Program-made: the position numbers and the translations under genes | Shown here: positions 21,242 through 27,568 of the stretch, piece after piece | How positions within the stretch are numbered: position 1 is the stretch's first letter | Layout: every line of letters starts with the position of its first letter | NCBI GenBank assembly: GCA_025774205.1 | Contig: JALGWK010000079.1 | Coordinates: 1-27,568, forward strand | Origin: a bacterium | GTDB taxonomy: Bacteria; Blakebacterota; Blakebacteria; Blakebacterales; Blakebacteraceae | Reading direction: 5' to 3' | Length of the DNA: 27,568 bases | The notes under the pieces: model-generated | What the model was told of the DNA's origin: nothing | Databases searched by the model: none | The model's input: only the letters and a program-made list of their open reading frames with translations

Positions 21242-22440
21242 AGGGGATGGTGATCGCCGCTATCGCGATCGGGGCCACCGAAGGATTCATCTTCGTCCGC
21301 ACCGAATACCCCCTGGCGCGGAAACATACGGAAGTCGCCCTCCAGCACGCCCGTAACCATGGTCTGCTCGGGAAGAACATCCTGGCGAGCGGGATCGACT
21401 TCGATATCGAGATCGTCCGCGGGGCGGGGGCCTATGTCTGCGGTGAGGAGACCGCCCTGATCGCCTCGATAGAGGGGCGTCGGGGCATGCCGCGGCCGCG
21501 GCCGCCCTATCCGGTGGAGAAGGGGCTGTGGGGCCGTCCCACCTGCATCAACAACGTCGAGACCCTGGCCAACGTCCCGATCATCATCGAGCAGGGGAGC
21601 GAAGCCTACGCCGCGATCGGCGTGGAGGGCAATTCGGGGACGAAGATCTTCTCCCTGGTCGGGAAGATCAGGAACACCGGACTGGTGGAGGTGCCCCTCG
21701 GTATCCCGATCCGCAAGGTCGTCTACGATATCGGGGGAGGACCGCTCGAGGGACAGAAGATCAAGGCCGTGCAGACCGGCGGCCCCTCCGGCGGCTGTAT
21801 CCCGGAGGAACTCTTCGACCTCCCGGTCACCTTCGACAGCCTCACCGAGGCCGGGTCGATCATGGGCTCGGGGGGGATGATCGTGATCGACGAGGAAACC
21901 TGCGTGGTCGATCTGGCCAAGTACTTCCTCACCTTCACCCAGGAGGAGAGCTGCGGCCAGTGCCCCCCCTGCCGGGTCGGCAGCCGGGCCATGCTGGTAC
22001 TGCTTGACCGGATCACGGAGGGAACGGCCACCATGGCCGACCTCGACAAACTTGAGCAGCTGGCAGGAACGGTGCGGGAGGCCTCTCTCTGCGGTCTGGG
22101 TAAGAACGCGCCGAACCCGGTGATCACGACCCTGCGCTACTTCCGGGAGGAATACGTCGAACATATCGAGAAGAAGCAGTGCCGGGCCTTCACCTGTAAG
22201 CAGCTGATCACCTACACCATCGATGAGGAACGGTGCAACGGCTGCGGAGCCTGCTTCCGGGTGTGCAACGATGATGCCATCATCGGCGAACCGAAACAGC
22301 TCCACGTGATCGATCAGGATCGCTGTGTTCACTGCGGGAACTGCTTCGTGGTCTGTCCCCCGTCCCTGGCTGCGGTAGTGCGGACCAGCGGCGAGCTGAC
22401 CCGGTACGAGGAACCGGTGGTGAAAGCGAAGAAAGGGTGA
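21082..22440 (+). CDS. 3' part of the NuoF/HydB-like NADH-binding flavoprotein with C-terminal 2x[4Fe-4S] ferredoxin domain
   Basis: NADH-oxidising FMN and iron-sulfur subunit. Genuine homology starts at 21121 (LARDNGDGKG); the codons from ATG 21082 to there are out-of-frame reading of the preceding part. Present are YLVCNADEGDPGAFMDRSIL, IVRGAGAYVCGEETALIASI, GRPTCINNVETLANVP, QTGGPSGGC, the N3-type cluster ESCGQCPPCRVGS with CGLGKNAPNPV, and a bacterial-type ferredoxin tail (CNGCGACFRVC, CVHCGNCFVVC). The loop GRGGxGFPTGxKW that binds FMN/NADH and should sit between GLRG and LARDNG is missing, together with the frame (loss of roughly 37-40 bases). Without it flavin binding is doubtful. The stop is followed one base later by the NuoG-like GTG. 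Confidence 0.9.
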   Translation: MDRRRGREGGPAGLARDNGDGKGPTYLVCNADEGDPGAFMDRSILEGNPHLVIEGMVIAAIAIGATEGFIFVRTEYPLARKHTEVALQHARNHGLLGKNILASGIDFDIEIVRGAGAYVCGEETALIASIEGRRGMPRPRPPYPVEKGLWGRPTCINNVETLANVPIIIEQGSEAYAAIGVEGNSGTKIFSLVGKIRNTGLVEVPLGIPIRKVVYDIGGGPLEGQKIKAVQTGGPSGGCIPEELFDLPVTFDSLTEAGSIMGSGGMIVIDEETCVVDLAKYFLTFTQEESCGQCPPCRVGSRAMLVLLDRITEGTATMADLDKLEQLAGTVREASLCGLGKNAPNPVITTLRYFREEYVEHIEKKQCRAFTCKQLITYTIDEERCNGCGACFRVCNDDAIIGEPKQLHVIDQDRCVHCGNCFVVCPPSLAAVVRTSGELTRYEEPVVKAKKG

Positions 22441-22441
22441 G

Positions 22442-24049
22442 GTGGGCGTGAAGATCACAGTGAACGATCAGGTGCTCGACGCGAACGAGGGCGAGAGTGT
22501 CCTCGAGGTCGCGCTTCGACACGATATCGAGATACCGCACATCTGCTACCACCCGATCCTTCCGGCCAACGGTGTCTGCCGGATGTGCCTGGTCGAGATC
22601 GACGGGATCAACGGATTGCCGGCCTCCTGCAGTACGCCGGCGGCCGACGGCATGGTCGTGCATACCGAGACCGAAACGGTAAGGAACCGCCGGCGGGAGA
22701 ACCTGGAACTGATCCTGCTCGAGCACCCCTCCTCCTGCCTGGTCTGCTACAAGCGGGAAGCCTGCCAGACCTTCCGGCCGGAGAAGGAGAAGACCGGCGT
22801 GACCACCGGCTGCCAGAACTGTCCCAACAAGCACGACTGCGAGGTCCAGCGGCTGACCCTCGACCTGGGGATCACCGACCTGCCGGTGGGGAGCTTCTAC
22901 CGCAACGCCGAATTCGATCGTGACGATCCCTTCATCGAGAACGATCCCAACCTCTGCATCCTCTGCGGACGGTGCGAACAGATCTGCCAGTACCATCACG
23001 ATACTCCGGTCGTGGTCCTCACCGGACGCGGGCCGGATGCCCGGGTCGGTCAGGCCTTCGATCTGCCGTTGAACGCGTCCGGTTGCACCTTCTGCGGCGC
23101 CTGCGTCGATCTCTGTCCTACGGGTTCGCTCTCAGACCGGTTCGCCAGGTGGTACGGGGTGGCTGACGGTCTGGTCAAAACAACCTGTCCCTTCTGTGAC
23201 GCCGGCTGCGCCCTCGAGGTGAAGTCGGAGGGGCACCGCGTATTCTCGGCCACGGCGCTCGACCAGACGAAACCGCTCTGCGCCCTCGGCCGCTTCACTA
23301 TCCCTCCCTTCCTCTCGAGTCGCGACCGTCTCACCCATCCCAGGGTCATGGCGGGAGAGCGGCTGCGCGAGGTGACCTGGGAGGAGGCGTTCACGGCTGT
23401 GGCGGATGGACTCGCGCCCTTCAAAGGCGACACCTTCGCCCTGGTCTGCGACCGGTCGGGTACCGTCGAGGACCGCCACGCCCTCAGGGTATTCACCGAA
23501 GAGGTGATGGATTCATCGCATTATATCGAGATCGAGGATGGCGAGGAGCCGCGGGTCGAACTGCCGACCGGTGTGAAAGCGGTCCTGCTGACAGGCGACT
23601 TCCTCGAGGCCGATGCGCTTGACGCCCTTGAGATGGTCGTCGTGCTCGACTGTTATCCGAGCCCGGCCGCTGAAAAGGCCACGGCCATCCTGCCCGCCGC
23701 CATCCTCCTGGAGACGAAGGGGCACCTGGTGGATGAGAACGGGGTCGAGCGTCCGGCGAAACGGGCGGTCAGACCGGCCGGCCAGGCGAAGCAGGACCAT
23801 GAGATCATCACCGGCCTGATCACCGCCATGGGCGATGAAGGAACGGCCGGGAAGCTCACCGGGGAGATCGAGACCCGGATACAGGATTCTGAAGCCGAAC
23901 TGATCACCGAACGGGCCGAAGCGCCGGCGCCGGCCCTGGACGTGACGAAGATACGGACCCGCTACCGCGGTCACCTGATCGCTGCACGGGTCCCCGACGC
24001 GGGCGCGGTCCAGCCGGTTGCGGCCCCGGTTCCCTCGGAGGTGGTGTAA
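22442..24049 (+). CDS. NuoG/HydA-like iron-sulfur protein with short molybdopterin-type domain
   Basis: Electron-wiring subunit of 535 residues. Order: plant-type [2Fe-2S] domain (KITVNDQVLDANEGESVLEV; HICYHP...GVCRMCLVE...SC), a Cys/His cluster region (EHPSSCLVC ... CQNCPNKHDC), two [4Fe-4S] sites (CILCGRCEQIC, CTFCGACVDLCPTG), then the formate dehydrogenase-like [4Fe-4S] segment CPFCDAGC ... LCALGRF. A shortened molybdopterin-oxidoreductase fold (ILPAAILLETKGHLVDENGVE) ends the protein. Too short to hold a molybdenum cofactor and no H-cluster motif is present, so it resembles NuoG rather than a hydrogenase. GTG 22442 or GTG 22448 is the start. The stop TAATG overlaps the next ATG. Confidence 0.9.
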   Translation: MGVKITVNDQVLDANEGESVLEVALRHDIEIPHICYHPILPANGVCRMCLVEIDGINGLPASCSTPAADGMVVHTETETVRNRRRENLELILLEHPSSCLVCYKREACQTFRPEKEKTGVTTGCQNCPNKHDCEVQRLTLDLGITDLPVGSFYRNAEFDRDDPFIENDPNLCILCGRCEQICQYHHDTPVVVLTGRGPDARVGQAFDLPLNASGCTFCGACVDLCPTGSLSDRFARWYGVADGLVKTTCPFCDAGCALEVKSEGHRVFSATALDQTKPLCALGRFTIPPFLSSRDRLTHPRVMAGERLREVTWEEAFTAVADGLAPFKGDTFALVCDRSGTVEDRHALRVFTEEVMDSSHYIEIEDGEEPRVELPTGVKAVLLTGDFLEADALDALEMVVVLDCYPSPAAEKATAILPAAILLETKGHLVDENGVERPAKRAVRPAGQAKQDHEIITGLITAMGDEGTAGKLTGEIETRIQDSEAELITERAEAPAPALDVTKIRTRYRGHLIAARVPDAGAVQPVAAPVPSEVV

Positions 24050-24858
24050 TGTTCAGGGTCGTGAGCAACCGCAAGGTCACCCCCAACGCCCACGAGATGG
24101 TCGTGGAGGCGCCCGAGGTAGCCCGGACGGCACAGGCGGGGCAGTTCGCCCTTCTCATGGTGGACGAACATTCGGAACGGATCCCCTATACCCTGGCCGA
24201 CTGGGACGAAGCGACGGGGACGGTGACCTTCATCGTGCTCGAGGTCGGCAAGTCGACCGGCGACTTCGTGCACCGCCAGCCCGGCGACGAGGTCGCCCAC
24301 GTGGTCGGCCCCCTGGGGATGCCGCTCGAGGTGGAGAACTTCGGCACGGTCGCCTGCATCGGCGGCTGTTACGGGCTCGGCGGGATCGTCCCGGTAGGCA
24401 GGACCATGAAAGCGGCCGGCAACCGGGTGATCACCTACGTGGAGGCCCGGATGGAGGGGATGCACTACTACCTCGACAAGTACGAATCGTTCTCCGACGA
24501 GGTGGTCCAGACCACCACCGACGGTTCCAACGGCATCAAGGGTCATGGAGTGGACATCCTCGAGGCGAGGCTGAAGGAGGGGGTCCGGGTCGACCGGGTC
24601 TTCACCATCGGCTGCCCCTTCATGATGATGCTCACCGCCCAGGTGACCAAACCGCACGAGATCAAGACCTTCGCCGCCCTCAACCCGATCATGCTCGACG
24701 GCACCGGCATGTGCGGTGCCTGCCGCTGCACGGTCGGCGAGGAGACGAAATTCGCCTGCGTGGACGGTCCCTTCTTCGACGCCCACGAAGTCGACTGGCA
24801 TGAACTGAGAGACCGCCGCGCGGCCTATATCTTCACCGAACGGGACGTGTGCAAGTGA
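24049..24858 (+). CDS. NfnA/SudB-like FAD and [2Fe-2S] reductase subunit
   Basis: Small subunit of NADH-dependent ferredoxin:NADP oxidoreductase (Nfn) or sulfide dehydrogenase, belonging to the dihydroorotate-dehydrogenase-electron-transfer type. The 269-residue protein has the flavin barrel (QAGQFALLMVDEHSERIPYT, VGKSTGDF, DEVAHVVGPLGMPLEV), the NAD-binding half (ACIGGCYGLGGIVPVGRTM, TDGSNGIKGHGVDIL, TIGCPFMMMLTAQ) and the C-terminal cluster site LDGTGMCGACRCTVG ... FACVDGPFFD. The glycine-rich strand contains a Cys (GGCYGLGG) where Nfn proteins usually have GGG. ATG overlaps the upstream stop; the stop overlaps the next GTG. Confidence 0.92.
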   Translation: MFRVVSNRKVTPNAHEMVVEAPEVARTAQAGQFALLMVDEHSERIPYTLADWDEATGTVTFIVLEVGKSTGDFVHRQPGDEVAHVVGPLGMPLEVENFGTVACIGGCYGLGGIVPVGRTMKAAGNRVITYVEARMEGMHYYLDKYESFSDEVVQTTTDGSNGIKGHGVDILEARLKEGVRVDRVFTIGCPFMMMLTAQVTKPHEIKTFAALNPIMLDGTGMCGACRCTVGEETKFACVDGPFFDAHEVDWHELRDRRAAYIFTERDVCK

Positions 24859-26471
24859 GTGAGCAGAAGAAAGAGAACAATCCGGTGGAGCAGCCCGACA
24901 GCGGCCGGGAGGCAGAGGTCAGGACAGCCGACAACGGCAGCAAGGCTGATACCGGCAAGAAGACCGACGTCGGCCGGAAGGGCGACCGCGGTAAAAGGAT
25001 CGATACCAGCAAAAAGGGCACCTCGGTCCCGCGCCAGCCGATGCCGGAACAGTTGGCTGAGGACCGGGCCCACAACTTCGACGAGGTCCCCTTCGGCTAC
25101 TCCGAAGAGGTGGCCATGATCGAGGCCGCCCGCTGCCTGGCGTGCAAGAAGCCGAAGTGCCGCGACGGCTGCCCGGTCGAGATCGACATCCCCAGCTTCC
25201 TCCACCTGATCGAGGAGGGGCAGTTCGTCGAGGCGGCGCAGAAGATCAAGGAATCGAACCCGCTGCCGGCCGTCTGCGGCCGGGTCTGTCCCCAGGAATC
25301 GCAGTGTGAGGAGCTGTGCGTCCTGGCCATCAAGCACGAATCGGTGGCCATCGGTCGCCTGGAGCGCTTCGCCGCCGACTACGAGCGGAACGCCGGATCG
25401 ATCGAGGCCCCCGCCATCCTGGAGAAGAGCGGTAAAAAGGTGGCCATCGTCGGGGCGGGACCGGCCGGACTGTGCGTGGCCGGCGACCTGATCAAGCTCG
25501 GCCACGATATCACCGTCTTCGAAGCTCTGCAGAAGCCGGGTGGGGTGCTGATGTACGGCATCCCCGAGTTCCGGCTGCCCGAGGACATCATCAATGCCGA
25601 AGTGAATCTGCTCCACGAACTGGGCGTGGAATTCCGCTACGACTACGTCGTCGGCCGCAACGCCACCATCCCGGAGCTGCTCGCGGGAGAGTACGACGCC
25701 GTCTTCATCGGCAGCGGGGCGGGTTTGCCCTCCTTCATGAGGATCCCCGGCGAGAACCTGATCGGCGTCTACTCGGCCAACGAGTACCTGACCCGGGCCA
25801 ACCTGATGAAGGCCTACCTTTTTCCGGAATACGACACGCCCCCGATCGAGGCGGACCACGTCATCACCGTCGGCGGCGGCAACGTGGCCATGGATTCGGC
25901 CCGCACCGCCCTCAGGCTGGGCGCCCGATCCACCATCGTCTACCGTCGCGCCCGGGAGCAGATGCCGGCCCGTGACGAGGAGATCCACCACGCCGAGGAA
26001 GAGGGGATCGCCTTCAACCTGCTCACCAACCCGACCCGGATCCTCGGGAACGCGAAGCGGGAAGTGGTGGGGATGGAAGTCCTCCAGATGAAGCTGGGAG
26101 AACCTGATGATTCCGGGCGCCGCAGCCCGGTCCCGATCGAGGGATCGGAGTACGAGATCGAGTGCGACGCGGTGGTGGTCGCCATCGGCAACAAGCCGAA
26201 TCCGCTCATCCCGCAGACCATGAAGGACCTGGAGCTCACCCGCTGGGGCACCGTTGTCACCGAGGAGCACACCATGCAGACCTCGGTTCCGGGCGTCTAT
26301 GCCGGCGGTGACATCGTCTCGGGCGCGGCGACCGTGATATCGGCCATGGGGCAGGGGAAGATCGCCGCCAGGGCGATGGATCACTACCTCAGGACAGGGA
26401 AGAACCCCGATCCGCCGCCCCCCCCGGAGGAGAAGCCGAAGAAGAAGCCGAAGAAGAAGAAAACAGAGTAG
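24849..26471 (+). CDS. NfnB/SudA-like NADPH-binding FAD subunit (GltD family) with charged tails
   Basis: Large Nfn subunit, related to the glutamate synthase small chain. GTG 24855 overlaps the upstream stop and is the preferred start; 24849 is the longest frame. Residues 1 to about 58 are an unusual Lys/Asp/Gly-rich extension. The normal protein follows: MPEQLAEDRAHNFDEVPFGY, [4Fe-4S] sites CLACKKPKCRDGCPVEIDIP and CGRVCPQESQCEELC, FAD motif VAIVGAGPAGLCVAGDL, PGGVLMYGIPEFRLP, NADP motif VGGGNVAMDSARTALRLGA and VYAGGDIVSGAATVISAMGQ. It ends in five prolines and a Lys-rich tip (EEKPKKKPKKKKTE). The catalytic body is intact. Last gene of the cluster. Confidence 0.95.
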   Translation: MQVSEQKKENNPVEQPDSGREAEVRTADNGSKADTGKKTDVGRKGDRGKRIDTSKKGTSVPRQPMPEQLAEDRAHNFDEVPFGYSEEVAMIEAARCLACKKPKCRDGCPVEIDIPSFLHLIEEGQFVEAAQKIKESNPLPAVCGRVCPQESQCEELCVLAIKHESVAIGRLERFAADYERNAGSIEAPAILEKSGKKVAIVGAGPAGLCVAGDLIKLGHDITVFEALQKPGGVLMYGIPEFRLPEDIINAEVNLLHELGVEFRYDYVVGRNATIPELLAGEYDAVFIGSGAGLPSFMRIPGENLIGVYSANEYLTRANLMKAYLFPEYDTPPIEADHVITVGGGNVAMDSARTALRLGARSTIVYRRAREQMPARDEEIHHAEEEGIAFNLLTNPTRILGNAKREVVGMEVLQMKLGEPDDSGRRSPVPIEGSEYEIECDAVVVAIGNKPNPLIPQTMKDLELTRWGTVVTEEHTMQTSVPGVYAGGDIVSGAATVISAMGQGKIAARAMDHYLRTGKNPDPPPPPEEKPKKKPKKKKTE

Positions 26472-26501
26472 CGCCTGCTGGTTGCGGTCCAATTACAGGG
26501 T

Positions 26502-26514
26502 ATCGGTTACCGAT
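26502..26514 (+). promoter_or_regulatory. Near-palindrome after the redox cluster
   Basis: ATCGGT (26502-26507), one central T, ACCGAT (26509-26514) is a perfect inverted repeat 30 bases after the last cluster stop. GGTTGCGGTCC and GATTGCGGTCC flank it as a short direct repeat. Operator-like, purpose unknown. Confidence 0.25.
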
Positions 26515-26552
26515 TGCGGTCCGGTCAGGGATCAGCCATCGTTATGAACAGG

Positions 26553-26580
26553 AACCCCGCCTTCGAGCGGGGTTTTTCTT
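26553..26580 (+). terminator. Intrinsic terminator of the redox cluster
   Basis: AACCCCGC (26553-26560), loop CTTCGA, GCGGGGTT (26567-26574) form a perfect 8-bp stem followed by TTTCTTT. The remaining bases up to the next start at 26679 hold no recognisable gene; a TAGTAT at 26594-26599 is a weak -10 candidate without a matching -35. Confidence 0.92.
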
Positions 26581-26678
26581 TGGTGTGCGGGTGTAGTATC
26601 GTCATCTGGAGAACACTATCCCGGATGTCCGGAGCGATCCTCCGGATCCAATCCCCGAGCTGACCGGAGACCTGGCAG

Positions 26679-27568
26679 ATGGCTCACGAGCAGCAGGAAC
26701 CGCGGCAGGAACGGCGCCGGGACCAGCAGGAGCAGGAGCGGCAGCAGAAAGAACAGAAGCGGCAGCAGAAGGAACAGAAGCGGCAGCAGAAGGAACAGAA
26801 GCGGCCGGAACGGCAGCCGCCGCAGGGAAACAAACGGGCCCTGCTCGTGATCGTGCCGGCCCTGATCACCGGGCTGGTAACCGTATTCGCCGCGGTTATC
26901 GGCGACGATGATGAGCTGCAGGCTGCTCCCCTCCCGGTCACCGCCACCCACGGCATGGTGAGCAGCGCCCACCCCGCCGCGACCGCTGCGGGAGTGGAGA
27001 TACTGGAGGCCGGCGGGAACGCCTTTGACGCCTTCGTCGCGACCGCGGCCGCGCTCAACGTGGTCGAACCGGCGATGTCGGGTGTCGGCGGGTACGGCAC
27101 CATCGTCCTCTGGGACGCCGAGGCGGGAGAGGCGCACTTCCTCAACTCGAGCGGTCTCATCCCCCGCCGGGTCGATTCCGACGCCTACCGGGCGCCCACG
27201 CCGAACTACCGGCAGAACCGCCGGGGCGCGAAGGCCGTCTCCACCCCGGGCAACGCTGCCGCCTGGGAATCGATGTGGGAGCGGTTCGGCAGCCTGGAGT
27301 GGCAGCAGCTCTTCGAGCCCGCCATCCGGCTGGCCGAGGAGGGATTGGTCCTCGACGAGCGCTTCGCCGGTCTGATCAGGTACGCCTTCGACTCATTCCC
27401 CGAACACGCCCGCGCCTTCTACGGCAACAACGGTGAACCACTCGGACCGGGCGAACGGCTCATCCAGGCCGACCTGGGGCGGTCGCTCCGGATGATCGCT
27501 GAGCAGGGGGCGCAGGCCTTCCACGGGGGTGAGCTGGGCGAGGCGGTCGACCGTGCCATGCAGGCCGC
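26679..27568 (+). CDS. Gamma-glutamyltransferase, 5' part, with charged repeat tail and membrane anchor
   Basis: N-terminal-nucleophile hydrolase precursor that moves or hydrolyses gamma-glutamyl groups of glutathione-like compounds; the window ends before the autocleavage Thr. From ATG 26679 (GGAG upstream) the first 48 residues are almost all Gln, Lys, Glu and Arg, including three QQKEQKR-type heptads. A membrane span follows (ALLVIVPALITGLVTVFAAV), then family sequence: ATHGMVSSAHPAATAAGVEI, LEAGGNAFDAFVATAAALNV, VEPAMSGVGGYGTIVLWD, RGAKAVSTPGNAAAWESMWE and EPAIRLAEEGLVL. The catalytic domain is predicted to be periplasmic and the charged tail cytoplasmic. Ggt proteins usually have a cleavable signal peptide, so the tail is unusual. 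Confidence 0.92.
   Translation, partial: MAHEQQEPRQERRRDQQEQERQQKEQKRQQKEQKRQQKEQKRPERQPPQGNKRALLVIVPALITGLVTVFAAVIGDDDELQAAPLPVTATHGMVSSAHPAATAAGVEILEAGGNAFDAFVATAAALNVVEPAMSGVGGYGTIVLWDAEAGEAHFLNSSGLIPRRVDSDAYRAPTPNYRQNRRGAKAVSTPGNAAAWESMWERFGSLEWQQLFEPAIRLAEEGLVLDERFAGLIRYAFDSFPEHARAFYGNNGEPLGPGERLIQADLGRSLRMIAEQGAQAFHGGELGEAVDRAMQA
26739..26801 (+). repeat. Three 21-bp tandem repeats in the Ggt N-terminal tail
   Basis: Units at 26739-26759, 26760-26780 and 26781-26801. The last two are identical and the first differs at one base. Each encodes R-Q-Q-K-E-Q-K and keeps the frame. Near identity suggests recent expansion. Confidence 0.95.

Noticed and set aside
21022-22458. Antisense open frame of 478 codons opposite the NuoF-like gene
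   Set aside because: Shadow of strongly biased third-codon positions; no start context or motif.
22442-24049. NuoG-like protein as an [FeFe] hydrogenase or formate dehydrogenase catalytic subunit
   Set aside because: No H-cluster cysteine motifs are present and the molybdopterin-type domain is far too short for a cofactor-binding enzyme.
24825-26492. Long antisense open frame (555 codons) opposite the NfnB-like gene
   Set aside because: It is a GC-skew shadow: its composition is low-complexity, it has no recognisable motif, and the + strand frame is a clear NfnB homologue.
26590-26600. TAGTAT as -10 box for the gamma-glutamyltransferase promoter
   Set aside because: No acceptable -35 hexamer at 16-18 bases upstream; the terminator occupies that space.

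Overview
The window is GC-rich DNA with every convincing gene on the + strand. It reads as housekeeping chromosome from a Gram-negative bacterium: it has the DXP isoprenoid gene dxr, the inner-membrane protease rseP, a lipobox lipoprotein and an anchored gamma-glutamyltransferase. Genes are packed with ATGA, GTGA or TAATG stop/start overlaps and many GTG starts. No mobile element, tRNA, rRNA or CRISPR array was seen. Gene order and the ArgS subtype fit an uncultured-type lineage near the FCB/Gemmatimonadota/Latescibacterota/Krumholzibacteriota assemblage. That placement is from general recollection and is weak.

Layout. (1) 1-8.5 kb is one long coupled run: a DapL-like aminotransferase (cut by the window edge), folB, folK, a C-terminal deoxynucleoside kinase fragment, a full deoxynucleoside kinase, panB, panC, panD, a GlmU-type nucleotidyltransferase domain, a LytR_C-domain membrane protein, rsfS, argS and a coupled 45-codon ORF. 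Folate synthesis and pantothenate synthesis sit together; PanB uses a folate one-carbon donor. (2) 8.5-15.5 kb: a TPR lipoprotein with its own promoter candidate, then uppS-cdsA-dxr-rseP (envelope lipid carrier, CDP-diacylglycerol, isoprenoid and site-2 protease) and a second TPR protein. (3) 15.5-19.7 kb: glyA, a dCMP deaminase, nrdR, an NtrC-type response regulator and a cupin. (4) 19.8-26.5 kb: a five-part redox cluster of NuoE-like, zinc-ribbon/NuoF-like, NuoG-like, NfnA/SudB-like and NfnB/SudA-like proteins, closed by a clean intrinsic terminator. (5) From 26.7 kb: the 5' part of a gamma-glutamyltransferase with a repeat-rich cytoplasmic tail.

The redox cluster is the most system-like part. 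It joins the NAD-linked diaphorase modules of Complex I or bifurcating hydrogenases to both halves of an Nfn-type NADH/ferredoxin:NADP transhydrogenase, with no hydrogenase catalytic subunit visible. This suggests a hydrogenase-free electron-bifurcating transhydrogenase.

The second theme is damage. A perfect 61-bp tandem duplication breaks the aminotransferase. NuoE has lost its C-terminal cysteine region, and NuoF its glycine-rich FMN loop, both with frameshifts. The response regulator has lost its Walker A loop in frame. A kinase gene survives only as its last third. dxr runs through its expected stop, and the GlmU-type gene has no ordinary start. Either the lineage is accumulating small indels or the assembly contains errors; the sequence alone cannot decide.
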